This document shows positions 39,174 to 47,361 of a stretch of DNA of 64,000 bases, piece by piece. Made by a program: the position numbers and the translations under genes. Below the pieces are notes generated by a model, which was not told the origin of the DNA, did no database searches, and was given only the letters and a program-made list of their open reading frames with translations. Numbering within the stretch: the first letter of the stretch is position 1; the number at the start of each line of letters is the position of its first letter. The stretch is from Azospirillum sp. SYSU D00513 (GTDB lineage Bacteria; Pseudomonadota; Alphaproteobacteria; Azospirillales; Azospirillaceae), in NCBI RefSeq assembly GCF_017356015.1, contig NZ_JAFIQV010000001.1:1-64000 (forward strand), read 5' to 3'.

Positions 39174-39285
39174 TACGATTTTCATGAAGTCCTGACCTGT
39201 GGTCAGGACTTCCGCGCCACGGGGCGCGGGGCCGCGGTCGCGGCTCTATACCGGGTTCGGAGGCGGAATTTTCCAAACCCGGTAT
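39173..39285. repeat. Two-hairpin intergenic repeat, copy 2
   Basis: This matches 236-361. The first hairpin (39186-39197 with 39201-39212) is identical and perfect. The second (about 39249-39261 with 39272-39284) has one mismatch. The GC-rich middle is shorter than in copy 1. It begins on the last base of the phyR stop codon. Confidence 0.75.
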
Positions 39286-39320
39286 GACGCGGGACTTGGT
39301 CCGCAACATCCCGATAACGT

Positions 39321-39356
39321 GAAACGGCCCGGCGCACCCAAGCGCCGGGCCGTTTC
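39321..39356. terminator. Strong hairpin between phyR and purU
   Basis: A perfect 15-bp stem (39321-39335 with 39342-39356, 6-base loop) sits 54 bases past the purU stop. The stem ends in GAAAC/GTTTC, giving short T runs on both strands, so it could stop both convergent transcripts. Confidence 0.75.
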
Positions 39357-39409
39357 GCTGAGCAGCTTGGGCCGTGCGGCTTGGCCCTGTTCCTTTCCAG
39401 GAACGCGCC

Positions 39410-40276
39410 TTACTTGAACACCACCGTCTTGCTGCCGTTCAGCAGCACCCGGTGCTCCACGTGGTACCGGACGGCGCGCGCCAGGACGATGTTCTCGATA
39501 TCCCGGCCGATCGCCACGAGGTCGTCCGGCGTGCCGGTGTGATCGACGCGCTCGGCCTCCTGCTCGATGATCGGGCCCTCGTCCAGGTTCGAGGTGACGT
39601 AATGGGCGGTGGCGCCGATCAGCTTCACGCCGCGGGCGTGGGCCTGGTGGTAGGGCTTGGCGCCCTTGAAGCTCGGCAGGAAGGAATGGTGAATGTTGAT
39701 GGCGCGCCCGGCCAGCCGCTCGCACAGGTTCGAGGACAGCACCTGCATGTAGCGGGCGAGCACGACGAGATCGACCCGCTCCTCCTCCACGATCTCCAGG
39801 AGGCGCTCTTCCTGCTGCGCCTTGCTGTCGGGGGTGACCGGCAGATAGTGGAAGGGAATGTTGTGCCAGGCGGCGAGCTGGTAGAAGTCCCGGTGGTTGG
39901 AGACGATGGCCGGGATCTCGATCGGCAGATAGCCGGTGCGGTAGCGGTACAGCAGGTCGTTCAGGCAATGGCCGAACTTCGAGACCATGATCAGGACGCG
40001 CTGGCGCTTGGCTCGGTCATGCAGCTTCCAGGTCATGCTGAAGCGCTGCGCCACCTGCTCCACGAAGGCGGCCTCCAGTTCGCGCTGCGACAGGCCGCCA
40101 GGGGCCACCGCGAAATGGACGCGCAGGAAGAACAGGCCGGACAGCCGGTCGCCGAACTGGGCGCTGTCGATGATGTTGCAGTTCCGCTCGGCCAGGAAGC
40201 CGGACACCGCATAGACGATGCCGACCGCGTCGGGGCACGAAATGGTCAGGATGTATTCGGAGCCGGTTTCGGACAT
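39410..40276 (-). CDS. purU: Formyltetrahydrofolate deformylase PurU
   Basis: PurU splits 10-formyltetrahydrofolate into formate and tetrahydrofolate, balancing one-carbon units. An N-terminal ACT domain (about 1-85, YILTISCPDAVGIVYAVSGF) is followed by a formyltransferase-type domain. The catalytic Asn-His-Asp set is visible in NIHHSFLPSF and YVTSNLDEGPI. The start at 40276 gives 288 residues, the usual length. Confidence 0.94.
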   Translation of the reverse strand: MSETGSEYILTISCPDAVGIVYAVSGFLAERNCNIIDSAQFGDRLSGLFFLRVHFAVAPGGLSQRELEAAFVEQVAQRFSMTWKLHDRAKRQRVLIMVSKFGHCLNDLLYRYRTGYLPIEIPAIVSNHRDFYQLAAWHNIPFHYLPVTPDSKAQQEERLLEIVEEERVDLVVLARYMQVLSSNLCERLAGRAINIHHSFLPSFKGAKPYHQAHARGVKLIGATAHYVTSNLDEGPIIEQEAERVDHTGTPDDLVAIGRDIENIVLARAVRYHVEHRVLLNGSKTVVFK

Positions 40277-40411
40277 GCGCTTCACTTCAGGTCGGCCAGG
40301 AACGGTGCTGGACTTGAAAAGAGGGCGCACCTCCTAACACGAACGCGCGGCGGATGCATCTGCCGCGTCGGCAAGGGTCCCGCGACGGCACCGCATGGGG
40401 CTCGGACGCGC

Positions 40412-40447
40412 AAAAGCCCCTCGCTCCGCCGGGGGCGGAGCAGGGGC
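40412..40447 (-). terminator. Rho-independent terminator of the 55-aa gene
   Basis: A GC-rich stem of about 15 bp with a single bulge (40433-40447 with 40413-40428) is followed on the minus strand by TTTTG. It lies 32 bases after the stop of the 55-residue gene, which supports that gene being real. Confidence 0.7.
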
Positions 40448-40478
40448 TCACATCAGCGTGACGACCGGGAAGCGCCGG

Positions 40479-40646
40479 TCAGACGTCCCGGAAATGTTCG
40501 AGTTCGCGGCTCAGGTCCGTCGCCTCGCGACGCAGGGTGCCGAGGCGGCTCTGGTCCGGCGAGGGGCTGTGCTGCTCCTTGCGAAGCTCGTCCTCGACCT
40601 CACGCTGTTCCTGCTGGATGATGTTGAACAAGGCTTCCTTCAACAT
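40479..40646 (-). CDS. Small charged helical protein (55 aa)
   Basis: An open frame on the minus strand starts at 40646 with GGGAGGG upstream. It encodes 55 residues beginning MLKEALFNIIQQEQREVEDE and ending RELEHFRDV. The sequence is rich in Glu, Arg and Gln and should form one or two amphipathic helices, possibly a coiled coil. A good ribosome binding site, start codon and terminator frame it, so it is probably expressed. No function is known to me. Confidence 0.7.
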   Translation of the reverse strand: MLKEALFNIIQQEQREVEDELRKEQHSPSPDQSRLGTLRREATDLSRELEHFRDV

Positions 40647-41105
40647 CCTGCCCTCCCGAGCTGAGTGGTGTGCGGCTGCGTTTCGTCGCGCCCATGATCA
40701 ACGAAACGAAGCGGGAAGTCGACCCCTCAGAGGTCGACTGGCCGATGGTGCAAATATACGACACTCCGCCATGGACTCACCCTATCCATGGGAGCCTTGA
40801 CAACCCTTTTTCGCGCGATCAATGGTTAATGATATTGGTTAACCGCCGGCTCCCAGACGGTGTTCCCTCCACGCTTCCGCCACCCGTTCCTTTGGCCGCA
40901 TTCCCCTGGCCGGCCCGCCGTGCGAGGGTGCGTCCCGCGCCGTCCGGAAGGACCGGAAGGGCTTACCTGGAACATTCGTGCATCACTCCGGAAGAAATCG
41001 AGCATGCTTCTCAAAATGTTGCCGTTTCCCCGTTGCAATGCAGCGCGGCCCATGACTGTTTCGCGCCGCCCGCCCCTTCCGCGGGCCGCATCGGGGAGGC
41101 ATGAC
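40647..41105. other. Non-coding stretch with palindromes upstream of the 55-aa gene
   Basis: It holds inverted repeats close to the 55-residue gene: CGTTTCGT at 40679-40686 with ACGAAACG at 40701-40708, and AGTCGACC at 40717-40724 with GGTCGACT at 40732-40739. These could be operators for that gene. The right half, upstream of the BON lipoprotein, is less GC-rich and likely holds its promoter. A frame at 40670-41104 is open but its product looks random. Confidence 0.45.
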
Positions 41106-41696
41106 GTGTCGCGGTACGGGCGCCTTTTGGGACTGGTCGGCCTGGCGGCCATGGCGGTGACCGCAGCAGGCTGCGCGCCAGTGGTTGTGGGCGGCGCCGC
41201 GGCGACGGGCGCCGTCATCGGCTCCGACCGCCGTGGCATCGAGGAAGTCGCCACCGACACCGGGATCCAGGCGACGATCAACAATCTCTGGTTCCAGCAT
41301 TCGATCGAGCTTCACCGCCGCATCGACATGTCCGTGAGCCAGGGGCGCGTGCTGCTGACCGGGCGCGCCACCGACCCGCAGATGCGGCTGGACGCCGTCC
41401 GGCTCGCCTGGCAGGCCCAGGGCGTGACGGAGGTCATCAACGAGATCCAGGTCGACAACGAATCCGGCCTCGTCGACTCCGCCCGCGATTCCTGGATCAC
41501 AACCCAGCTGCGCACGAAGCTCACGTTCGAGCGCGGCGTGCGCAGTGCAAACTACAGCATCGAGACCGTGAACGGCGTCGTCTACCTCATGGGGATCGCC
41601 GCCGGCCAGGGCGAACTCGACAAGGTCACCGCCATCGCCCGCTCCCTTCCCAACGTCCAGCGTGTCGTCAGCTACGTGCGCTTCCTCCAGCCCTGA
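41106..41696 (+). CDS. BON-domain lipoprotein (DolP/OsmY-like)
   Basis: The GTG start at 41106 has GGGGAGG seven bases upstream. It gives a short signal sequence with lipobox VTAAGC, so the mature protein is lipid-anchored. Two BON domains follow (about 50-115 and 125-190), which bind phospholipid and support outer-membrane integrity in DolP-type proteins. The length is 196 residues. It is followed after 11 bases by an exported repeat protein and belongs to an envelope-related operon. Confidence 0.85.
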   Translation: MSRYGRLLGLVGLAAMAVTAAGCAPVVVGGAAATGAVIGSDRRGIEEVATDTGIQATINNLWFQHSIELHRRIDMSVSQGRVLLTGRATDPQMRLDAVRLAWQAQGVTEVINEIQVDNESGLVDSARDSWITTQLRTKLTFERGVRSANYSIETVNGVVYLMGIAAGQGELDKVTAIARSLPNVQRVVSYVRFLQP

Positions 41697-41707
41697 ATCC
41701 TCCTGAC

Positions 41708-43072
41708 ATGCTCCCCCTCCCCGCCTTTGCCCGTCCTTCGCTCGCGGCGCGCGCCGCGGCCATGATGCTGGCCGTCTTCCTGGCCGTCGCGGGGTGGGGA
41801 GCGCCGCCCGCCCTGGCGCAGGAGTCGAGCGCCGCCAACCGCCTCTTCGTGCAGGCGCTCCAGCTTGTCCAGCAGGCGGACGGGACCTACGACAGCGCAG
41901 AGGAGAGCCGCCTCCTGAAGGAGGCGGACAAGCTCTTCAACGAGATCGTCGCCAAATACCCGGACAGCGCGCTGGCGGTGCAGCTCGTCACCAACCAGTT
42001 CGTGGGCGACTTCGATTTCTTCGAGTTCCGTTCGCGCATCCGGGCGCTCGTCTGCAACGAGCCGCTGTCCAGCCTGTGTTTCCTGCACCGCATCAACGAG
42101 ATGATGCCGCCGGTGGAGACGCCGATCCAGGCGGCGCGCTGGGACTGGCTGTCGCTGGCGGTCGCCTACCACCAGCTCGGTGACACCGACCGCGCCAAGG
42201 AGATCATCGCCCCCTTCGTGAGCGCGGTGCGCCGGGGCGCCGTCTCGGATTCGAACGGGCAGGACCTGTTCGTGTCGCGCGCCCTGGCGCTGATGGGCCA
42301 GATGCAGCTGGCGCTCGACATCACGCGCCAGATCCCCGAATGCTCGACGCGCATCTACAACCTCGCCGACATCGCCAAGGCGGCGGCCTGGCGCGGCGAC
42401 GCGGGCCTGGTCGCCGCCCTGGCCGACGAGGCGAAGGCCTACGCCTCGGCGCGCGGCTGCGCCTGGGAGATGGGGCTGGTGGTGCAGACCCTGCTGCGCG
42501 CCGGCAAGGAGGCCGCGGCCCGCACCCTCTTCCTGAACACGGTCGAGACGCAGTTCTCGAAATTCCGCGAGACCCAGGGCGACTGCTGCCCGCCGGAGCT
42601 GGCGGTGGCGGCGGCCGAGCTGGGCGACGCCAACCTGGCGCTCGGCCTGCTGCGCACGGTGCAGGACGAGAATCCCTGGACCATCCCAACGGTGCTGGGC
42701 CGGCTGGCGCGGCGCGAGGACCCCGCCGTGGCGCTCGCCTACGCCGAGCAGACCCAGGACCCGGACATCCGCGGCGAGGCGCTGGCCGAACTGGTCGAGG
42801 CTGCCCAGCGGCGCGGCGACCCGGCCCGCGCGACCGAGCTGATGCGCCGGCTGGACCGGCTGGTCGAGGAGGCCAAGGGCAAGCGCCCCGCCCTGCTGGC
42901 CCAGAAGGCCAAGGCGGAACGGATCCTCTACAACGACGACCGCTGGCGCCGCAGCTTCCAGGCCGCCCTGAACGCCGCCGAACGCGCCAGCAACTTCGTC
43001 CGCCGCGACATCGGCGCCCCCCTCCTCGCGGCGCTGGTGCGCATCGAGACCGGACAGCCGATGCTGGACTGA
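41708..43072 (+). CDS. Exported TPR-like helical repeat protein
   Basis: A signal peptide (about residues 1-37, cleavage after ALA in PPALAQ) precedes some 415 residues of paired helices with TPR-like spacing, for example LAVAYHQLGDTDRAKEII and VAAAELGDANLALGLLRTV. There is no catalytic motif. It has six or more cysteines, several paired (GDCCPPEL), which may form disulfides in the periplasm. Position between a BON lipoprotein and a gamma-carbonic anhydrase suggests an envelope scaffold, with no firm function. Confidence 0.75.
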   Translation: MLPLPAFARPSLAARAAAMMLAVFLAVAGWGAPPALAQESSAANRLFVQALQLVQQADGTYDSAEESRLLKEADKLFNEIVAKYPDSALAVQLVTNQFVGDFDFFEFRSRIRALVCNEPLSSLCFLHRINEMMPPVETPIQAARWDWLSLAVAYHQLGDTDRAKEIIAPFVSAVRRGAVSDSNGQDLFVSRALALMGQMQLALDITRQIPECSTRIYNLADIAKAAAWRGDAGLVAALADEAKAYASARGCAWEMGLVVQTLLRAGKEAAARTLFLNTVETQFSKFRETQGDCCPPELAVAAAELGDANLALGLLRTVQDENPWTIPTVLGRLARREDPAVALAYAEQTQDPDIRGEALAELVEAAQRRGDPARATELMRRLDRLVEEAKGKRPALLAQKAKAERILYNDDRWRRSFQAALNAAERASNFVRRDIGAPLLAALVRIETGQPMLD

Positions 43073-43107
43073 GTGCACACCCGAACACCGAAGCCGGAGC
43101 CACAGCC

Positions 43108-43635
43108 ATGATCTACGCGCTCGACGACAAGGTCCCGCAGCTCGACCCGACGAGCTGGGTCGCGCCCAGCGCGACGCTCGTGGGCGACATCCTGCTGGAG
43201 GGGGAAACCTCCGTCTGGTGGGGTGCCGTGATCCGGGCGGAGAGCGAGCGGATCCACATCGGCTTTGGCAGCAACGTGCAGGACAACGCCGTGCTGCATG
43301 TCGATCCGGGCTTCCCCATGACGCTGGGCCAAGGCGTGACGGTCGGGCACCAGGCCATGCTGCACGGCTGCACGGTCGGGGACGGCACGCTGATCGGCAT
43401 CGGCGCCACGGTGCTCAACGGCGCCCGCATCGGCCGCAATTGCCTGATCGGCGCCCACGCGCTGATCCCCGAAGGCAAGGAGATCCCGGACGGGTCCGTG
43501 GTCATGGGCATGCCCGGCCGGATCATCCGGCAAGCGACCGAGCAGGACATCGAGCGGCTGCGCGGCCCGGCGGACGGCTACCGGGAGCGGGCGCGCCAGT
43601 ACCGGGCGGGCCTGCGTCCCTTGCCGCAGGGCTGA
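43108..43635 (+). CDS. Gamma-carbonic anhydrase family protein
   Basis: A 175-residue left-handed beta-helix protein built of hexapeptide repeats. The three zinc-binding histidines of the family are seen in VLHVD, VGHQ and LHGC. Close relatives (YrdA, PaaY, CaiE) include active carbonic anhydrases and thioesterases, so activity must be tested case by case. The start at 43108 (MIYALDDKVPQLDPTSWVAP) is typical. It lies 35 bases after the exported repeat protein. Confidence 0.9.
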   Translation: MIYALDDKVPQLDPTSWVAPSATLVGDILLEGETSVWWGAVIRAESERIHIGFGSNVQDNAVLHVDPGFPMTLGQGVTVGHQAMLHGCTVGDGTLIGIGATVLNGARIGRNCLIGAHALIPEGKEIPDGSVVMGMPGRIIRQATEQDIERLRGPADGYRERARQYRAGLRPLPQG

Positions 43636-44067
43636 ACGCCGGGACCGGACGGCCCGGACGACCTGCTGTCAGGACTCTCATCACCATCGGAACGGCCCGC
43701 CGCGGATAACCCCGGCGGGCCGTTCTCGTTTCACTCCCTTGTCCTTCATGCCAGCCGGCGCCGACCCGGCAAGAATGTGCAAGACGATTTACCGCCTACA
43801 TATGCATTCCCTAAATCATACATGGAAATGCGGTTTTCGAGTTCTGCGCTTGCGGCAGACATTTCTTCTGCAACCACTTGCAAAGCCATTATTGCAAAAG
43901 TAGTAAGCCTTATGCCGCCACCCAGGCAGAACGCCTATGCATTCAGCTGCATGAGCAGGCCGAGGCCGGTCCGGATGCAACGGAACTTTTTCCGCGCCGG
44001 CAGGGCTTGGCCTCAGGCCATGATGTCAGGGGCAGGCCGGCGCATGGTTCGACCGGAGATAATTCGA
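43636..44067. other. Non-coding stretch upstream of the multicopper oxidase
   Basis: After the terminator at 43691-43724 the sequence becomes AT-richer (about 43780-43930), with repeated TTGCAAA-type words near 43878-43903. This is probably the promoter region of the oxidase gene. A longer reading of the oxidase frame runs through it, but its product looks random. Confidence 0.45.
43691..43724 (+). terminator. Terminator after the BON-TPR-carbonic anhydrase operon
   Basis: A perfect 12-bp stem (43691-43702 with 43713-43724, 10-base loop) is followed by ctcgtttc. It lies 55 bases past the last gene. Confidence 0.65.
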
Positions 44068-46275
44068 ATGGCATCCACGCTTTCCAGGCCGCCGGGCCGA
44101 TCCGCCGCCAAGCGCATGGCAAGGACCGTCCTGCCCGTGCTGGCCCTTTCCGCCGCCCTCTCCCCGCTCGCCTCGCCGGCCTCGGCCTGGGAACGCGGGG
44201 TCTTCTCCAACCCGCCGGTCCTGCCCCTGCAGAAGGGTGTCGTGGAGCGGCCCAACCTGCTCGCTGTCCCGCAGGACGGCTCGGGCAAGGACAGCAAGGA
44301 TGTCCTGGACCTCCGCATCGACTACACGGACAGCGAGATCTACAATCCGGCGACGGGCCGATACGACAAGGTGCGGCTGCGCAGCTATGTCGGGACCGGT
44401 GTCGATCCGGACCGGCCCTTTATCGCGCCCACGATCGAGGTGGCACCCGGCCAGACCGTCAGCGTCAAGTTGAAGAACGACCTGCCGAAGGACCCGACCT
44501 GCGCCGACGAACATTCGTCGCACATGAACACGCCCCACTGCTTCAACGGCACGAACCTGCACTCGCACGGGCTGTGGGTCAGCCCGTCGGGCAACAGCGA
44601 CAATGTGCTGCTGTCGATCTATCCCGGCGTGGCCTTCGAATACCGTTACGACGTTCCGCCGGAGCATCCCGCCGGGACCTTCTGGTATCATCCGCACCGC
44701 CATGGCTCGACCGCGCTCCAGGTGGCGAGCGGCATGGCCGGCGCCTTGATCGTCCGCGGCAACCGTCTGCCGGGTGCGAACAACAACGGCGACATCGACA
44801 CGCTGCTCAAGGGGAAGAACCTCGAGCCCTTCACCGAGCGCACGCTGGTCCTGCAACAGATCCAGTATTACTGCCTCAACGATGTCAAGGATTCGACCGG
44901 CGCGGTAAAGAAAACGCTCGATTGGAACTGCAAGGAGGGGCAGACGGGCGTCATTGACGGCTATACGGACGAAGCGGGCAATTCCGTTTTCGGCCCGAAC
45001 TCGTGGAAGGCCTCCGGCCGCTTCACCAGCATCAATGGCCAAGTTCTCCCGACCTTCCGGCACATCAAGACCGGCGACGTCGAACGCTGGCGCCTCGTCC
45101 ATGCGGGCGTGCGCGACACCATCAATCTCGAAATCCGCCGGATGAAGCTCGACGCGCTCAAGGGCAACCCCGACCTTGGCCCGTCGAAGCAGGAAGATTT
45201 CGTCAAGACGGCCTGCAGCGGCGATCGGGTGGAGTACCAGGTCATCGCGGCGGACGGCCTGACCATGGCAAAGGCGCAGGCGCGCACGCAGGTGACGCTG
45301 CAGCCGGGCTATCGCAACGACTTCCTGATCGCGTTCCCGGAACCGGGCGCCTATTGCGCGGTCGACGTTCCCCTTCCCGGCCCCGGCAGCGTCAACCAGG
45401 GCGACAACGGGAACCGTGTCCTCGCCTTCGTCGAGGTCGAGGGGACGGCGACGCTGCCGACGGTGAACGGAAAGCCGGACCTCCGTCGCCACATCACCGA
45501 GCAACTGGTTGCCTCCGCCGAGCGCACCATGCCCGCCGCCGTTCGGAACACGGTCGTCAACGACCTGAAGAACGGCCTCACGCTCAGCAAGTTCGTGCCG
45601 CATGGTGACCTGACGGGCATTCCGGACCATGAGGTCGGCAAGCAGTTCCTGTCCTTCTACATCGACGGCAGCGAAAGCGAGAACGGCCAGCAGGTCTTCA
45701 AGTTCGAGGTCAACAACAACGACGGAAGCCCCGGGCGGCCCTACGACAGCAAGCCTTACGATCCGTCGCGCATCGACCGCGAGCTGACGCTGGGCACGGT
45801 TGACGAATGGACGCTCGAATCGCATGCCGTGAGCCACCCCTTCCACATCCACGTCAACCCGTTCCAGGTCGTCGCCATCCTGAAGCAGGAAGGGGATAAG
45901 GTGATCGACGTGAGCGCGGAGGATGCCCCTCGGCTGAGCGACGATGACGAACAGTACCGGGGTATGAAAGGCGTCTGGAAGGACACGCTCTGGATCAAGA
46001 GCCTGAACGGCCTCGCCGCGCCGGGGCAGTCGGAAGCGGAGTTCGTGAGAGACAACGAACAGAACATCTACAAGATCATCGTGCGAACCAAGTACCAGCG
46101 CTATGTCGGCGACTTCGTCCTGCACTGCCATATCCTGGACCATGAGGACCAGGGAATGATGCAGAATGTAAGGATCAGCCTTCCGAAGGGGCCGGCACCG
46201 ATGGCGATGGGCCAGACGCCGGCCACCCCGGCGCAGACCCAGCCGATCCATCCCGCCTCCCATATCGTGAAGTAA
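44068..46275 (+). CDS. Large exported multicopper oxidase
   Basis: These enzymes couple oxidation of substrates or metal ions to reduction of oxygen to water. All four copper motifs are present: HSHGLW, HPHRHGS, HPFHIHVNPFQV and HCHILDHEDQGMM, the last with the type 1 copper cysteine and methionine. The start at 44068 has GGAG upstream and gives a long signal region (about 1-37) ending SPASA. At 735 residues it is larger than CueO or CotA, with extra sequence between the second and third cupredoxin domains (about 250-560). No copper-resistance genes are adjacent. Confidence 0.9.
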   Translation: MASTLSRPPGRSAAKRMARTVLPVLALSAALSPLASPASAWERGVFSNPPVLPLQKGVVERPNLLAVPQDGSGKDSKDVLDLRIDYTDSEIYNPATGRYDKVRLRSYVGTGVDPDRPFIAPTIEVAPGQTVSVKLKNDLPKDPTCADEHSSHMNTPHCFNGTNLHSHGLWVSPSGNSDNVLLSIYPGVAFEYRYDVPPEHPAGTFWYHPHRHGSTALQVASGMAGALIVRGNRLPGANNNGDIDTLLKGKNLEPFTERTLVLQQIQYYCLNDVKDSTGAVKKTLDWNCKEGQTGVIDGYTDEAGNSVFGPNSWKASGRFTSINGQVLPTFRHIKTGDVERWRLVHAGVRDTINLEIRRMKLDALKGNPDLGPSKQEDFVKTACSGDRVEYQVIAADGLTMAKAQARTQVTLQPGYRNDFLIAFPEPGAYCAVDVPLPGPGSVNQGDNGNRVLAFVEVEGTATLPTVNGKPDLRRHITEQLVASAERTMPAAVRNTVVNDLKNGLTLSKFVPHGDLTGIPDHEVGKQFLSFYIDGSESENGQQVFKFEVNNNDGSPGRPYDSKPYDPSRIDRELTLGTVDEWTLESHAVSHPFHIHVNPFQVVAILKQEGDKVIDVSAEDAPRLSDDDEQYRGMKGVWKDTLWIKSLNGLAAPGQSEAEFVRDNEQNIYKIIVRTKYQRYVGDFVLHCHILDHEDQGMMQNVRISLPKGPAPMAMGQTPATPAQTQPIHPASHIVK

Positions 46276-46298
46276 GGGCGCGGACGTAAAAGACGCGA

Positions 46299-46325
46299 CG
46301 GCCGGGCGAAGGATCCGCCCGGCCG
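46299..46325. terminator. Hairpin between convergent genes
   Basis: A perfect 10-bp stem (46299-46308 with 46316-46325, 7-base loop) lies between the oxidase stop and the ycjF stop. No T run. Confidence 0.55.
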
Positions 46326-46329
46326 ATCG

Positions 46330-47361
46330 TCACAGCACCTGCTTCGGCAGGGACAGCAGCTCCTTGCGGATCTGGGTCAGGCTCGGGCGGTTGTGCGGGC
46401 CGAAGGCGATGGGGCGGCACAGGTGCATAGCGGTGACGCCGACGCGCGCCGTCAGCAGGCCGTTGATGACACCCTGTCCCATGCGGGTGGAGATGGCGGC
46501 GGCGAGCGAGCCGCCCAGCGCCTCCACCGCGACATGGTGGGCGCTTTCCGTCACGCCGGCCACGGCGATGTTGCCGAGCATCCGGCGCAGCAGCTTCAGC
46601 GAGCCGACATAGCCCGGCCGCGCCCCGTACAGCGCCGTGACCTCGCGCACCAGCTTCAGGTTGCGCCACAGAACGACCGCCAGGTCCAGCACCGCCGCCG
46701 GGCTCAGCGCCGTCGCCACCGCCGTGTCGCGCGAGGCCCGCAGCACGAGCTGGTAGGCCTGCCGGTCGATCGGCGCCAGCACCTCCCGGTCGAGCAGCCG
46801 GACCACCTCCGCCTGGTCGTGGGCGTCGGTGATGTGCTCCTTCACGCGGTCGAGCGCCGGGACCAGCTCGGCCCGCCCCTGGTAGAGGCGCTCCAGCGAG
46901 CCGGCGAAGCGGTCGGCCTCGCCCTCGCCCGGTTCCGCGCCCATGCGGTCGGCCTGCTGGCGCAGGGTCTCGATGTGGCGCAGGCGGCGGATCGAACGCA
47001 TCTCATCCAACAGCATCTTCAGGGCGGCAACCGCCGCCACCCCGATGAGCAGCGACACGCCCACCCCCAGCGCCGTGCTGGTGCCGAAGGCGCGGTTCAG
47101 CAGGTCCGCCGTGTCGAAGCCCACCGCCACGACCACCAGCGCCGCCACCGCCCCGGCGAGCCAGCGCCCGACCCGGCTGCGCGGCCGGGCCACGGCGGCG
47201 GCCATGGCGGGCACGGCCAACTCGGGTTCCCGGCCGGTGAGGATGGCCTGCTCCTCCTCCACCGGCACGGGGGCGGCCCGCTCCGGTTCCAGCTCCATGG
47301 GCGCGACGCGGGGGCGGCCCCGCTCCGGCGCGCGCTCGTCCATTTCCCAGCGCCCGCTCAT
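46330..47361 (-). CDS. ycjF: YcjF-family membrane protein
   Basis: A 343-residue inner-membrane protein with a Pro/Glu-rich cytoplasmic N terminus, two hydrophobic helices (about 67-85 and 95-113) and a long helical C-terminal domain of the YcjF/DUF697 type. That domain includes ALGGSLAAAISTRMGQGVINGLLTARVG-like sequence. YcjF and YcjX are commonly encoded together and are linked to envelope stress in other bacteria. The start overlaps the ycjX stop (ATGA), so translation is coupled. Confidence 0.87.
   Translation of the reverse strand: MSGRWEMDERAPERGRPRVAPMELEPERAAPVPVEEEQAILTGREPELAVPAMAAAVARPRSRVGRWLAGAVAALVVVAVGFDTADLLNRAFGTSTALGVGVSLLIGVAAVAALKMLLDEMRSIRRLRHIETLRQQADRMGAEPGEGEADRFAGSLERLYQGRAELVPALDRVKEHITDAHDQAEVVRLLDREVLAPIDRQAYQLVLRASRDTAVATALSPAAVLDLAVVLWRNLKLVREVTALYGARPGYVGSLKLLRRMLGNIAVAGVTESAHHVAVEALGGSLAAAISTRMGQGVINGLLTARVGVTAMHLCRPIAFGPHNRPSLTQIRKELLSLPKQVL

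Noticed and set aside
40670-41104. 144-codon plus-strand frame before the BON lipoprotein
   Set aside because: No ribosome binding site, random-like composition, and it runs through the upstream signals of both neighbours.
43777-44067. Extended N terminus of the multicopper oxidase
   Set aside because: The upstream residues look random. The start at 44068 has a ribosome binding site and gives a proper signal region.
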